Both the position numbers and the translations under genes were made by a program. Shown one piece after another: positions 44,943 through 54,381 of a stretch of DNA of 55,767 nt (its first letter is position 1; each line of letters starts with the position of its first letter). Below the pieces are notes generated by a model. It saw only the letters and a list, made by a program, of their open reading frames with translations, made no database searches and had not been told where the DNA came from. The DNA comes from Crocinitomicaceae bacterium. Its GTDB lineage: Bacteria; Bacteroidota; Bacteroidia; Flavobacteriales_D; Crocinitomicaceae. Location of the stretch: the NCBI GenBank assembly GCA_030727405.1, contig JANRBR010000023.1:1-55767 (forward strand). The letters are read 5' to 3'.

Positions 44943-46148
44943 TTATGCGTTCTTTACAAGTATCCGAACTGGGAAAAAAGAGAAAAGAAAACTGAGCGCA
45001 GAAACCGCTCCTAAAATCAAGCCTAAATCACTTAGGGTAAAGACAATTGGGAAAGGAACATTTGCCCCGGGAATAATTAAAAATGCTGTTTTTATTTGAA
45101 TAAAGCACACAAGGTAACCTAAGGCTAAACCAAATAAAATCCCCAAGGATGATATAAGTAAACCCTCAAAGAAGAACACGTTAAAAATGTCGTTTCTTGT
45201 CATGCCGATCGCCGTCAATAATTTGATGCTTTCCTTTTTCTCGACATACAACATGGTCAAGGATGCCACCAAATTAAACGCAGCTAAAACAAACACAAAA
45301 AGCAAGATGATGAAAACGACCAAGCGTTCAGATTTACTTGTTTTAAAAATCAGTTCGTTCTTTTCAAGGTTGGTTTTTATTGAAAAGTTCTTGCTACCAA
45401 TGGATTCGATGATCTTATTTTTGACCTCTACGTTTGAGAAACCCGGGCTAACAGAAACGTATATTTTGCTGATTTCGTTTTGATAACCCAATAAATCAGA
45501 TGCAGACTGAAAATCCCAAAGCAAGGCAGAATTATTGACTTCTTTATTGAAATTAACAGCGCCATCAATGGGGATGCGCGAGGAAAAAAAGGGGGCTTTT
45601 CCTAAACGAATTTTTACATTTCGTTTTGGAGCATAGAGCAATACTTCGTCTTTTTCTATCGTTCCAAGGCTAAGCCTTAAGTTTTGCATTAAATCCGCAC
45701 CAATATATGCAAAGCGGCCATCCTGATATGCATTTGCTCCGATATGGTTAATCAAGTGTTTTTGAAGGTGGCATTCACTTAAAAACGATTTCTCCACTCC
45801 ATAAAGGCGTGCATTGATCCACTTTTGTTCATGGCGCAAAACAACAATTTCTTCTATTTCTTTGGAAACCGATTTTACTCCTGGGATTTTTTGGAGTTTT
45901 CTCAGGTCAAGTTCGTTGTCAAAAAAGGTTTTTCGTTGGATGTGTTGAATCGTAATCGGTGGGTCGAATTCGCTGTATAGTTGTTCGATCATTTTTTCGA
46001 TTCCATTGAACGCGGAAAGTAAGACTACAAGCGCAGCGGTAATAATCATGACGCCAAAAAGAGAAATGCGGCTAATTAGGGTAACAATGTTTCGTTTTCC
46101 CTTAGACCACAAATACCTTTTTGCTATGTAAAATGAGGTGTTGATCAC
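44943..46148 (-). CDS. LolC/LolE-like ABC transporter permease (FtsX family)
   Basis: A 401-aa inner-membrane permease. Helix 1 (about 26-47) is followed by a large periplasmic domain (MacB-type, about 50-265), then three C-terminal helices (about 270-395) forming the FtsX domain. SLFGVMIITAALVVLLSAFNGIEKM is the usual start of lipoprotein-releasing permeases, which extract lipoproteins for the outer membrane. The matching ATPase gene (LolD) is not adjacent. Its ATG overlaps the rbfA stop (ATGA), a pairing I recall from other Bacteroidota. Confidence 0.85.
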   Translation of the reverse strand: MINTSFYIAKRYLWSKGKRNIVTLISRISLFGVMIITAALVVLLSAFNGIEKMIEQLYSEFDPPITIQHIQRKTFFDNELDLRKLQKIPGVKSVSKEIEEIVVLRHEQKWINARLYGVEKSFLSECHLQKHLINHIGANAYQDGRFAYIGADLMQNLRLSLGTIEKDEVLLYAPKRNVKIRLGKAPFFSSRIPIDGAVNFNKEVNNSALLWDFQSASDLLGYQNEISKIYVSVSPGFSNVEVKNKIIESIGSKNFSIKTNLEKNELIFKTSKSERLVVFIILLFVFVLAAFNLVASLTMLYVEKKESIKLLTAIGMTRNDIFNVFFFEGLLISSLGILFGLALGYLVCFIQIKTAFLIIPGANVPFPIVFTLSDLGLILGAVSALSFLFSFFPVRILVKNA

Positions 46149-46483
46149 TTCTTTTTCAGTAACTCATCGATTTTCATAGCATAGTCAAGTGAGTCATCGA
46201 TTTGAAATACAAGGTCAGGAATTTTACGTAAGTTTTTTAGTCGATTTCCAACTTCATACCTGATTTTACCTTGATTGGCACGGATGTTTTCCAAAACAAC
46301 ATTTTTATCTGGTCCTGCAAAAACACTTAAAAAACACCTCGCTAAGGAGAGGTCAGATGTTACACGTACAACCGTTACGGTAACCATGGCGCCAAGGCAT
46401 ATTTCACTTGCATTACGCTGAAAAAAAGTGGATAATTCTGCTTGAATTACAGCCTCTATTTTGTTTTGTCTAATTGAACTCAT
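46145..46483 (-). CDS. rbfA: Ribosome-binding factor A
   Basis: A 112-aa KH-like protein that binds the 30S subunit during maturation and cold adaptation. RQNKIEAVIQAELSTFF opens it, VTVTVVRVTSDLSLARCFLSVF is the conserved strand, and RYEVGNRLKNLRKIPDLVFQIDDSLDYAMKI the signature end. A perfect -7 box sits in the 17-base gap to the upstream GT2 gene, four bases before the ATG. It is coupled to the downstream permease. Confidence 0.94.
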   Translation of the reverse strand: MSSIRQNKIEAVIQAELSTFFQRNASEICLGAMVTVTVVRVTSDLSLARCFLSVFAGPDKNVVLENIRANQGKIRYEVGNRLKNLRKIPDLVFQIDDSLDYAMKIDELLKKK

Positions 46484-46487
46484 GCAT

Positions 46488-46495
46488 CAAAGTTA
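46488..46495 (-). promoter_or_regulatory. -7 element four bases before the rbfA ATG
   Basis: TAACTTTG on the minus strand, a perfect TAnnTTTG in a 17-base intergenic gap. Confidence 0.55.
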
Positions 46496-46500
46496 TGAAT

Positions 46501-47496
46501 TTAAGAACGAACTTCATCGGTTCTTTGCTTTTCTAGCAATTCAGAAATGACGCGTTTCACTCCTAAAAGACTTAGTGGTTTTATGCCCAAATGTGCTTGA
46601 CTAAACTTTCTTCGGCATTGCTGCAGGCTGTTTATTTGACGAAATGCAGAAACCAATGCTTTCCAATGAAGTGTTTTTCCAAGACAAAGATGAATCAGAG
46701 CATTACACAAGCTTTTGCCTAAATACAACCAATTAAATACAGCTGGTAAATGAAGAAAGTGTAGAAAATGTTTGTTTCGTTTCGCAATCATTCGCACGTG
46801 TTCGCTGGGTAATTTTCTGATGGTCGACGATGGCGCGTGAAAACAGATGGACTGAGGTTGGAAATACAAGAAATAACCTCGCCTCCAGGCTCTTATTCCT
46901 AAATCCACGTCCTCGGAGTAATAAGGGTTGAATGATTCATTGAATCCCCCTAGTTCGATCAAATACGTTCTTCTAATAAGTGCATTTGCTCCAGACAAAA
47001 AGAAAGTCGGAAGCACCGCTTCTTTTGAAAAAATATTTTTATTGCTTTCAATGGATAAAAAACCAACATTTGCACTTTTAGCCCCGTCCTGTGGTTCTTT
47101 TGACTCAGCGTCCAAAATGAGGCCCATGACCCCAAAGGTTTTTTCATTTTTCATTACATGCAACTGGGAATGAAAATAAGCAGGAGATAAATGAACATCC
47201 GAGTTGAGCAAAAGAATCCAATCTTTCGATGCTGCTTTTATTCCGCGGTTTGTGTTTCCTGAAAATCCGGTGTTTGACTCATGACGCAAAAAAATTACCT
47301 CAGGAAAACACCTACTCACCAATTCTTCCGATTGGTCTGAGGAACAGTCATCCGTTACAATGATTTCAGCATCAATTATTCCACTTGTTTGAAGGGACTC
47401 ATATGCACAACGAATTGTTTCCTCCAATAAATGCTGGCCATTGTAATTTGGAATAACGATAGAAATACTTGGGTGATCAGACACGTTTACTTGCAT
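46501..47496 (-). CDS. Family 2 glycosyltransferase (rhamnosyltransferase-like)
   Basis: A 331-aa GT-A enzyme of the GT2 family. ISIVIPNYNGQHLLEETI begins the fold; VTDDCSSDQSEELV and LLLNSDVHLSP carry the nucleotide-sugar and metal motifs, and NPYYSEDVDLGIRAWRRGY the acceptor-side ED motif. It would add a sugar to a cell-surface glycan. Divergent from the exporter at 47579; a lipid-linked substrate shared by the two is conceivable but unproven. Donor unknown. Confidence 0.88.
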   Translation of the reverse strand: MQVNVSDHPSISIVIPNYNGQHLLEETIRCAYESLQTSGIIDAEIIVTDDCSSDQSEELVSRCFPEVIFLRHESNTGFSGNTNRGIKAASKDWILLLNSDVHLSPAYFHSQLHVMKNEKTFGVMGLILDAESKEPQDGAKSANVGFLSIESNKNIFSKEAVLPTFFLSGANALIRRTYLIELGGFNESFNPYYSEDVDLGIRAWRRGYFLYFQPQSICFHAPSSTIRKLPSEHVRMIAKRNKHFLHFLHLPAVFNWLYLGKSLCNALIHLCLGKTLHWKALVSAFRQINSLQQCRRKFSQAHLGIKPLSLLGVKRVISELLEKQRTDEVRS

Positions 47497-47506
47497 AAGA
47501 ATAAAA

Positions 47507-47514
47507 CAAAAGTA
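47507..47514 (-). promoter_or_regulatory. -7 element for the GT2 gene
   Basis: TACTTTTG on the minus strand, 10 nt before the ATG at 47496. The preceding TTTGCG is a frequent context of this box. Confidence 0.5.
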
Positions 47515-47544
47515 CGCAAATAATTATGGTGTGATTTCTCCATA

Positions 47545-47574
47545 TTTGAGAAGCCATAGGATTGCGTATCTTTG
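47545..47574 (+). promoter_or_regulatory. Canonical promoter (TTTG-N18-TATCTTTG) before the exporter
   Basis: TTTG at 47545-47548 and TATCTTTG at 47567-47574; the ATG at 47579 follows four bases later. It excludes the in-frame ATG at 47531, which lies upstream of the promoter. Confidence 0.7.
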
Positions 47575-47578
47575 TTGC

Positions 47579-49423
47579 ATGAAAACGTTTTGGGAAATTT
47601 TCCGCTTTGCCTTCAAATACAGATTACTGGCTCTTTTGACCATTATCGGCAACTTACTTTTTACCGTTTTTAACCTTCTTTCCCTGGTCCTCTTTATTCC
47701 TTTTTTACAACTTATTTTTAGTTCGAAAGAGTTGAAAACGGTCGTAAAAGCACCACATTATTCGGGAAACCTAGAAAACCTTCCGTCTTATTGGGTGGAT
47801 TTATACAACTATGAAATGCATCAAATGGTCGTATCGGATCCAAAACGGGCGCTTATCACTGTGTGTTTCATGGTTTTTGGCGCATTCTTTTTTAAAAATC
47901 TATCTAGGTACTTTGCCGTTTGGTTTCAATCAGAATTAAGGGCTAGAGTTGTTCGGGATATCCGGAATCAGTTGTATGAAAAAGCCATCCGTTTGCCTCT
48001 CGGTTTTCATGCAAACGAACGGAAAGGAGATCTACTCACGAGAATGGGTCATGATGTTGGTGAAGTTGAAAATGCGGTAGTCTGCACACTTGAATTAGTT
48101 TTTAGAGACCCCATTTCCATTCTCATTCACGTTGGGACATTGTTGTTCATTAGTGCTGAACTTACGGTTGTTTCGTTCTTCCTTTTACCCATTTCCGCAT
48201 TTGTCATTTCGACGGTTGGTAAAAGCCTTAAACGAACAGCAAAACAAGGCCAAGAACAGCTTGGATTATTAACCTCTTCTTTCGATGAAAGTTTAAGCGG
48301 CGTTCGCATTATAAAATCGTTTAATGCGCTTCCTTTCATGTCCGGAGTATTCCAGGCACTGAACTTGCGTCACCAAAAATTAACGACAAAAACCATTCGT
48401 AAAAAAGATGTTTCTTCCTTGTTGAATGAAACAATTGGCGCAGGTGTCATGATGTGCTTGGTTTGGTTCGGTGGAAAACAAATACTCGAAGGCAATCAAG
48501 GCGAACATGCGCTTACAGGAGAATTATTCATTACGTTCATTGTGGTTTTTTCACAATTATTGCGTCCAATACAAGCAGTATCGAGCGGCATAGCAGTGAT
48601 AAACAAAGGAAAAGTTTCATTGGATCGCATCAATGAAATCCTCCATAGCGATGAAAAAATTCATGAAAAAGACCAGGCATTATCCGTTTCTCATTTCAAT
48701 GAATCGATCGTATTTGATCACGTGGGTTTTAAGTATCAAAATGAACCCGTGATTAACGATTTATGCTGGGAAGTAAAAAAGGGTACAGCCGTTGCCATTG
48801 TTGGTGAGTCAGGAAGTGGAAAATCTACTTTAATGGACTTACTATCTAGGTTTTATGATGTAGGAGAAGGAAAGATTCTCATCGACGGACAAGATATTCG
48901 AGACCTTAAAATTCATGATTTAAGGCAATTAAGCGGGATTGTTTCACAAGAGTCTATTTTGTTTAATGTGTCCGTAAGTGAAAACATCGCTTTTGGAGAC
49001 GAAAGTCCGAATATGGACCGAGTATTGCACGCTGCCAAAGTGGCAAATGCACACGTTTTTATATCTGAGCTGGAAAATGGTTATGATACCGTTATTGGGG
49101 AGCGAGGCAACAAACTTTCCGGCGGACAGAAACAACGTTTAAATATTGCCCGAGCTGTCTACAAAGACCCTGCGATTTTAATCTTAGATGAAGCGACATC
49201 AGCCTTGGACACAGAATCGGAAAAACTGGTTCAGGATGCGCTTGAAACCTTAATGGAAGGAAGGACATCCTTTGTCATTGCACACCGACTCAGCACCATT
49301 AAAAACGCAGATGAAATCGTGGTATTATCCAAAGGGGAAATCGTAGAGAAAGGTACGCACGACGAGCTTATTTCTGCAAAATCACATTACTATAAATTTT
49401 GCTCCTTGCAAGGATTAATTTAA
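47579..49423 (+). CDS. ABC exporter (MsbA-like, lipid-type)
   Basis: A 614-aa fused permease-ATPase. Six helices lie within about 1-330; an unusually long first periplasmic loop (about 40-95) precedes helix 2. The nucleotide-binding domain has Walker A GESGSGKST, signature LSGGQKQRL, Walker B ILILDEATS and the H-loop IAHRLST. MsbA-like proteins flip lipid A or other lipids. The start is set at MKTFWEIF because the promoter covers the earlier ATG. It is distinct from the exporter at 31734. Confidence 0.9.
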   Translation: MKTFWEIFRFAFKYRLLALLTIIGNLLFTVFNLLSLVLFIPFLQLIFSSKELKTVVKAPHYSGNLENLPSYWVDLYNYEMHQMVVSDPKRALITVCFMVFGAFFFKNLSRYFAVWFQSELRARVVRDIRNQLYEKAIRLPLGFHANERKGDLLTRMGHDVGEVENAVVCTLELVFRDPISILIHVGTLLFISAELTVVSFFLLPISAFVISTVGKSLKRTAKQGQEQLGLLTSSFDESLSGVRIIKSFNALPFMSGVFQALNLRHQKLTTKTIRKKDVSSLLNETIGAGVMMCLVWFGGKQILEGNQGEHALTGELFITFIVVFSQLLRPIQAVSSGIAVINKGKVSLDRINEILHSDEKIHEKDQALSVSHFNESIVFDHVGFKYQNEPVINDLCWEVKKGTAVAIVGESGSGKSTLMDLLSRFYDVGEGKILIDGQDIRDLKIHDLRQLSGIVSQESILFNVSVSENIAFGDESPNMDRVLHAAKVANAHVFISELENGYDTVIGERGNKLSGGQKQRLNIARAVYKDPAILILDEATSALDTESEKLVQDALETLMEGRTSFVIAHRLSTIKNADEIVVLSKGEIVEKGTHDELISAKSHYYKFCSLQGLI

Positions 49424-49475
49424 GGCGAAAAAGAACATTAACATCCTTTAAAGTGTTTAGTTGATACTTTATAAC

Positions 49476-49483
49476 TAAATTTG
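49476..49483 (+). promoter_or_regulatory. -7 element for the desaturase operon
   Basis: TAAATTTG, a perfect TAnnTTTG, 17 nt before the ATG at 49501; TTTA 17 bp upstream may act as -33. Confidence 0.55.
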
Positions 49484-49500
49484 TCACTTAAACCGATAGT

Positions 49501-50610
49501 ATGAATCATCAAACAGTATCCTTTTCGAAGGAAACAAACGTAGAGTTTTACAAAACACTACGATCAAGGGTAAATTCCTACTTTAAGGACAATAACATTA
49601 CCCGTCACGCAAATGCTGCCATGGTGATCAAAACCATTGTCATGTTGGCGATTTATCTTGTTCCTTTTGGGTTTTTATTTGTCTCTGGGTTAAGCTCATG
49701 GGTCTATTTTGTCTGTTGGGCAATGATGGGTGTTGGAATGGCTGGGGTTGGATTGTCCGTTATGCACGATGCCAATCACGGTGCTTATTCTCGAAATGAA
49801 AACATCAACAAGGCTGTTGGAAATGTATTAATCTTACTTGGAGGAAGTGCTGTTAACTGGAAAATTCAACACAATGTATTACACCACACCTATACAAATG
49901 TGACTCATTTAGATGAAGACATCGATCCACCATCTAAATTGCTTCGTTTTACACCACACAAAAAAAGATACGCTGCACATAAGTTTCAACATTTATATGC
50001 TTGGTTCTTTTATGGTTTGATGACCTTCATGTGGTTTTCTACCAAAGACTTCAAGCAAGCGGTTCGTTACAAGAATAAGGATTTAATCAAAACACAAGGG
50101 ACAACCTATAGCCGTCACCTTTCCTACATTATTCTTTTCAAAGTAATTTACGTTGGTTTGTTTATTGTTTCTCCATTTGTTTGGAGTGGTGGATCTTGGT
50201 TAGTTACCTTGCTTGGATTTTTGATCATGCATTTTATTGCTGGATTTATTTTATCCATCATTTTCCAACCAGCGCACGTTGTTCCTTCTTCGAACTATCC
50301 CATGCCTGATGAATCAGGTAACATTGAAGCAGATTGGGCAGTGAATCAACTTTACAACACGGCCGATTTTGCTCCAAAATCAAAATGGTTTTCTTGGTAT
50401 GTTGGTGGCTTAAACTTCCAAGTGGAACACCATTTATTCCCTAACATTTGTCACGTTCATTACAGTAAAATTGCAGACATCGTTAAAGCAACAGCAGAAG
50501 AGTACAACCTTCCTTATTATTCGTACAAAACATTTATGGGTGCTTTATCTGACCATACGAAAATGTTATATAACTTAGGACATTACGACCAAGCTCCTGC
50601 GATTCATTAG
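49501..50610 (+). CDS. Membrane fatty acid desaturase (front-end/linoleoyl-CoA type)
   Basis: A 369-aa di-iron desaturase of the inner membrane. The three His boxes are HDANH (89-93), HNVLHH (124-129) and QVEHH (307-311); the Gln in the third box is the mark of front-end (delta-5/6-like) desaturases. Four or more helices surround them. No fused cytochrome b5 domain is present, so it needs an external electron donor. It would introduce a double bond into acyl chains of membrane lipids, perhaps for cold adaptation. Three bases separate it from the next gene. Confidence 0.92.
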   Translation: MNHQTVSFSKETNVEFYKTLRSRVNSYFKDNNITRHANAAMVIKTIVMLAIYLVPFGFLFVSGLSSWVYFVCWAMMGVGMAGVGLSVMHDANHGAYSRNENINKAVGNVLILLGGSAVNWKIQHNVLHHTYTNVTHLDEDIDPPSKLLRFTPHKKRYAAHKFQHLYAWFFYGLMTFMWFSTKDFKQAVRYKNKDLIKTQGTTYSRHLSYIILFKVIYVGLFIVSPFVWSGGSWLVTLLGFLIMHFIAGFILSIIFQPAHVVPSSNYPMPDESGNIEADWAVNQLYNTADFAPKSKWFSWYVGGLNFQVEHHLFPNICHVHYSKIADIVKATAEEYNLPYYSYKTFMGALSDHTKMLYNLGHYDQAPAIH

Positions 50611-50613
50611 TAA

Positions 50614-50967
50614 ATGTATTTAGATGATTTAAGAAATCATTGCCTTCTAAAAACAGGTGTTAGCGAAGGGTTTCCTTTTGATAAAAACACACTTGTTTTT
50701 AAAGTATTTGGTAAAATGTTTGCACTAACTGATGTGGATGCATTCGATTCCATCAATTTGAAATGTGACCCAGAAAAAGCCATTGATCTCAGAGAGCGCT
50801 TTCACGGCATTCAACCTGGTTACCACATGAATAAAAAACATTGGAATACCGTCGCATTGATGAATGATGTATCCGATCAATTACTATTCGAGTTAATAGA
50901 CCACTCCTACCTACTTGTTTATCATAGTCTTCCAAAAAAGGTGAGAAATGAAAATCCGCTTAGATAA
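50614..50967 (+). CDS. MmcQ/YjbR family protein
   Basis: A 117-aa cytoplasmic protein of the CyaY-like-fold YjbR group. EGFPFDKNTLVFKVFGKMFALT, INLKCDPEKAIDLRERF and GYHMNKKHWNTV are the family marks. These proteins are annotated as DNA-binding from fold similarity, but no clear role is established. It lies between the desaturase and hslR on the same transcript, overlapping hslR by 20 bases. Confidence 0.88.
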   Translation: MYLDDLRNHCLLKTGVSEGFPFDKNTLVFKVFGKMFALTDVDAFDSINLKCDPEKAIDLRERFHGIQPGYHMNKKHWNTVALMNDVSDQLLFELIDHSYLLVYHSLPKKVRNENPLR

Positions 50968-51325
50968 ATTTGTCTGGTGCGTTCGCTTGGCTAAAACGCG
51001 ATCACAAGCAAGTGAACTCATCACGAAAGGAAGAATTAAACTCAACCATTCTGAAGCCAAACCATCCAGAGAAATCAAACAGAATGACCTCATTTGCATT
51101 CATAAACACAATGCGGTTTTTGAATATAAGGTACTTCAATTGCTCGATAAAAGACTTGGTGCAGCTTTGATAAATGATTACATAGTAGACCAAACTAAAC
51201 CGGAAGAAATCGACAAATTCAAACAATACCAATTGGCTCAACGAGCATACCGAGAAACCGATGGTAAACCAACAAAAAAGGACCGCCGTGAACTAGATCG
51301 ATTCATGGAAGACTGGGAAGAATAA
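50948..51325 (+). CDS. hslR: S4-domain RNA-binding heat shock protein Hsp15-like
   Basis: A 125-aa protein with an N-terminal S4 domain (about 3-60): IRLDKFVWCVRLAKTRSQASELITKGRIKLN. In E. coli Hsp15 binds stalled 50S subunits carrying nascent chains and helps recycle them. The charged C-terminus (GKPTKKDRRELDRFMEDWEE) is typical of the Bacteroidota form. The start overlaps the YjbR gene by 20 bases. It is convergent with the dehydrogenase gene, one base apart. Confidence 0.9.
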   Translation: MKIRLDKFVWCVRLAKTRSQASELITKGRIKLNHSEAKPSREIKQNDLICIHKHNAVFEYKVLQLLDKRLGAALINDYIVDQTKPEEIDKFKQYQLAQRAYRETDGKPTKKDRRELDRFMEDWEE

Positions 51326-51326
51326 A

Positions 51327-52274
51327 TCACGCGGAAAAATACGCAGTAATTTTATCTGCCAAGACATTACTTAATTTGAAGTAGCTTTCATTGGTCCAGC
51401 CAGCTACATGTGGCGTCATCACCACTTTTTCAGAATTCAGAATATACTTAAAATCAGCGCTGTGTTCCTGGTCGAAAAAGGACTCAAAACTTGATTTTTC
51501 ATACTCCAAAACATCCAAACAAGCTCCTTTTATTTTTTTCGACTTCAAGCCTTTCACTAACACTGCAGTATCAACGATTTTCCCCCGTGAAAGATTCAAC
51601 AAATAAAATGGTTTGACACATTGATTTATAAATGCTTCGTTAAAGTAATGCACTGTTTCTTTATTTTGAGGAACGTGAAAACTGATGACATCAGCTTGTT
51701 CAAATATCGCCTCCAATGTGCATTCTTGTACGAAATGATCACCGAAGCCAAATTTAAATTTGTCATATGCCATTACTTTGACATCAAAACCCTTCCACTT
51801 ATTTGCAAAAGCGGCACCGTTATTTCCGAATCCAATGATTCCAATCGTTTTTCCCTCTATTTCCTCTCCGCGGTTATCCTCTCTGTTCCAAATACCTGCT
51901 TGGATTTCTTGGTTTGCTTTTGGAATTTTATTCATGAGCGCCAATAGCATGCCAACAGCATGCTCAGCTACTGCATTACGGTTTCCCTCAGGAGAATTGA
52001 ATAAGGCAATGTTTCTTTCCTTACAATAAGCAACATCAATGTTTTCAAGGCCTGACCCTGACCTTGCAATAAACTGTAAATCAGGCATTTGATATATAGT
52101 TTCTTTGGATAGCGTGATTTTCGATCGTATCACAATGCCCGTCGCATCCTTTAGTAATCCCGGCAATAACATAACCGGTTCTTTTGTGACATCCACGCAA
52201 TCAAAGCCAAAAGACCGAAGACGTTCTTTCAATATGGAATGAATGGTGTCAATAAAATAAACTTTTCCCTTCAT
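51327..52274 (-). CDS. D-isomer-specific 2-hydroxyacid dehydrogenase
   Basis: A 315-aa NAD-dependent dehydrogenase of the phosphoglycerate dehydrogenase group. The cofactor loop is IGIIGFGNNGAAFA. The catalytic triad is visible: Arg in ARSGSGLENID, Glu in LDVLEYEKS, His in MTPHVAGW. It lacks the C-terminal ACT domain of many SerA proteins. The frame opens at a TTG (52295), but that codon falls in a perfect -7 box; the ATG at 52274 (MKGKVYFID) is therefore taken. Whether it makes phosphohydroxypyruvate or acts on another acid cannot be told. Confidence 0.85.
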   Translation of the reverse strand: MKGKVYFIDTIHSILKERLRSFGFDCVDVTKEPVMLLPGLLKDATGIVIRSKITLSKETIYQMPDLQFIARSGSGLENIDVAYCKERNIALFNSPEGNRNAVAEHAVGMLLALMNKIPKANQEIQAGIWNREDNRGEEIEGKTIGIIGFGNNGAAFANKWKGFDVKVMAYDKFKFGFGDHFVQECTLEAIFEQADVISFHVPQNKETVHYFNEAFINQCVKPFYLLNLSRGKIVDTAVLVKGLKSKKIKGACLDVLEYEKSSFESFFDQEHSADFKYILNSEKVVMTPHVAGWTNESYFKLSNVLADKITAYFSA

Positions 52275-52292
52275 GATGATTCGGTGTTTTGA

Positions 52293-52300
52293 CAAAGGTA
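52293..52300 (-). promoter_or_regulatory. -7 element for the hydroxyacid dehydrogenase
   Basis: TACCTTTG on the minus strand, 18 nt before the ATG at 52274. One arm of a 14-bp inverted repeat lies directly upstream of it. Confidence 0.55.
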
Positions 52301-52301
52301 C

Positions 52302-52315
52302 GTTTATTTGAAATC
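52302..52315. repeat. Inverted repeat, arm 1 (pairs with 52433-52446)
   Basis: GTTTATTTGAAATC; its exact reverse complement GATTTCAAATAAAC is at 52433-52446. The arms lie 117 bp apart in the 209-bp gap between mnmG and the dehydrogenase, a gap in which I see no gene or terminator. Confidence 0.6.
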
Positions 52316-52432
52316 ACCTCTCTATCATATGTCACGATACGAATGGTGCAAAATTCTATAAAATCGATTGAAACGCGAAAAAACCCACCTCCATAAACAA
52401 ATTCTCCTACATTTTTTAAACACGCCGCTATA

Positions 52433-52446
52433 GATTTCAAATAAAC
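52433..52446. repeat. Inverted repeat, arm 2 (pairs with 52302-52315)
   Basis: GATTTCAAATAAAC, 37 bp from the mnmG stop codon. See arm 1. Confidence 0.6.
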
Positions 52447-52483
52447 ACCAGGTAAACCCTCTTAAACCGGCTTAAAATCAATA

Positions 52484-54355
52484 TTAGCGACCTAAATGAA
52501 TCAAAAGAACGGAAACATCACTTGGAGAAACACCTGAAACGCGTGCGGCTTGTCCGATTGTTCGGGGTTTGATCTTCTTTAATTTTTCTTTGGCTTCTAA
52601 AGAAATACTTTTAATATCATCGTATGACAACTTCTCAGGTATCATTAAATCTTCTAAACGAGCCAATTTGTTAGCTTGTTCTTCTTCTCTTTCAATGTAA
52701 CCTTCATACTTGAGTTGAACCTCTGTTTGAATTAAAACATCGGCATCTTCTTCTGCTGCAGTATCTGCTGCTATTTTTGCCTCTGGACAAACCAACAATA
52801 AATCTTGTAAATTAATGTGTGGTCTAGTGAGTAGACTGGTGATTTTCACTTGTTGAGTAATGGGAGTTGATTCCTTCTGTGTGAGAAGAGGATTAGCCTG
52901 CTCAGGAGTGATTCCTATTTTCCTCAATTCTTTTTTCAGCCAATTCGTTTGATTTACTTTATGCTGAACTTTTAGCAAGCGCTCATCATCCGCTAATCCA
53001 ATCGCGTGACCAAGAGGTGTTAGTCGCTCATCCGCATTATCTTGCCTCAATAATATTCGAAATTCAGCTCTGCTAGTAAACATGCGATAAGGCTCATTCG
53101 TTCCTTTGGTAATCAAGTCATCGATTAAGACACCTATGTACGCATCGCTTCTTGATAAGATAAAAGGATCTTTCTCTTTTATTTTCAGGTGTGCATTTAT
53201 TCCAGCCATTAAACCTTGACAAGCGGCCTCCTCATAACCTGTTGTTCCATTAATTTGTCCAGCAAAATACAAACCCTCAATGCGTTTCGTTTCTAGCGTA
53301 TGCTTTAACTGAGTAGGAGGGAAGTAATCGTATTCAATCGCATATCCCGGTCTAAACATCTTCACGTTTTCAAAACCCGGTATGGTTTTCAAAGCCGCAA
53401 GTTGTACATCTTCCGGCAAGGAAGTGCTAAACCCGTTGACATAAATTTCTACTGTTTGCCAACCCTCTGGTTCAACGAAAATCTGGTGTCGGTCTCTATC
53501 AGCAAAACGATTTATCTTATCTTCTATACTTGGACAATACCTCGGCCCCGTGCTCTTTATTGATCCATTAAACATCGGAGAACGGTCGAAACCTGTTCTT
53601 AGTAATTCGTGTGTTTGGGTATTCGTATAAGTAATGTAACAAGGGATTTGTTTATCCAGAGCACGTGTATTTGCATAGCTAAATTTTGAGGGCTTTTCAT
53701 CACCTGGCTGCAACTCCATTTTGGAATAATCCAAAGATCTTCCATCGACTCTTGGTGGTGTACCCGTCTTCATTCTACCCGCTTCAAAACCCAACTCTAT
53801 TAAGTTTTCTGTGATTCCAGTTGAAGCTTTTTCCGCGGCTCTTCCGCCGCCAAATTGTTTTTCGCCTAAATGTATTAAGCCATTAAGAAAGGTACCATTG
53901 GTCAAGACAACTGATTTGGCATAGATGTTTATATCCATAGATGTCTTCACGCCCGTTATTTTACCATTCTCAACTAGAACACCTGTACACATGTCCTGCC
54001 AAAAATCAACATTTGGATTTTGCTCGAGTAGCAATCTCCACTCCCAAGAAAACATCATGCGGTCATTTTGAGTTCTGGGAGACCACATAGCAGGTCCTTT
54101 TGACATGTTAAGCATTCTAAATTGAATGGCGCTTTTATCACTAACGATACCCGATCCGCCACCCAATGCATCAATTTCACGAACGATTTGGCCTTTTGCT
54201 ACCCCACCCATTGCTGGATTGCAACTCATCTGAGCGATCGTATTCATGTTCATCGTGAGCAATAAAACCTTACTACCCATTTTAGCGGCAGCATTAGCGG
54301 CTTCACATCCCGCGTGTCCTGCGCCAACAACTATAATATCGTAACTATCTAACAT
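52484..54355 (-). CDS. mnmG: tRNA uridine-5-carboxymethylaminomethyl modification enzyme MnmG (GidA)
   Basis: A 623-aa FAD enzyme that, with MnmE, modifies U34 of several tRNAs. The FAD loop is [36 protein letters not shown] and [11 protein letters not shown] are strictly conserved MnmG motifs; [22 protein letters not shown] text ([16 protein letters not shown]) marks the second FAD region, and [17 protein letters not shown] the helical C-terminus. It lies 26 bases behind ybeY and next to two parS sites; gidA is near the replication origin in many bacteria. Confidence 0.97.
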   Translation of the reverse strand: MLDSYDIIVVGAGHAGCEAANAAAKMGSKVLLLTMNMNTIAQMSCNPAMGGVAKGQIVREIDALGGGSGIVSDKSAIQFRMLNMSKGPAMWSPRTQNDRMMFSWEWRLLLEQNPNVDFWQDMCTGVLVENGKITGVKTSMDINIYAKSVVLTNGTFLNGLIHLGEKQFGGGRAAEKASTGITENLIELGFEAGRMKTGTPPRVDGRSLDYSKMELQPGDEKPSKFSYANTRALDKQIPCYITYTNTQTHELLRTGFDRSPMFNGSIKSTGPRYCPSIEDKINRFADRDRHQIFVEPEGWQTVEIYVNGFSTSLPEDVQLAALKTIPGFENVKMFRPGYAIEYDYFPPTQLKHTLETKRIEGLYFAGQINGTTGYEEAACQGLMAGINAHLKIKEKDPFILSRSDAYIGVLIDDLITKGTNEPYRMFTSRAEFRILLRQDNADERLTPLGHAIGLADDERLLKVQHKVNQTNWLKKELRKIGITPEQANPLLTQKESTPITQQVKITSLLTRPHINLQDLLLVCPEAKIAADTAAEEDADVLIQTEVQLKYEGYIEREEEQANKLARLEDLMIPEKLSYDDIKSISLEAKEKLKKIKPRTIGQAARVSGVSPSDVSVLLIHLGR

Positions 54356-54361
54356 GTGGTT

Positions 54362-54377
54362 TGTTTCACGTGAAACA
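54362..54377. promoter_or_regulatory. parS centromere site 1
   Basis: TGTTTCACGTGAAACA, identical to the 16-bp chromosomal parS consensus bound by ParB. It fills most of the 26-bp mnmG-ybeY gap. Confidence 0.88.
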
Positions 54378-54381
54378 TGTA

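Noticed and set aside
47531-47578. 16-residue N-terminal extension of the exporter
   Set aside because: The extra ATG lies upstream of the canonical -33/-7 promoter, so it would not be in the message.
52249-52440. 63-codon minus-strand frame in the mnmG/dehydrogenase gap
   Set aside because: It runs over the dehydrogenase promoter and start codon and overlaps the dehydrogenase in another frame; no motif.
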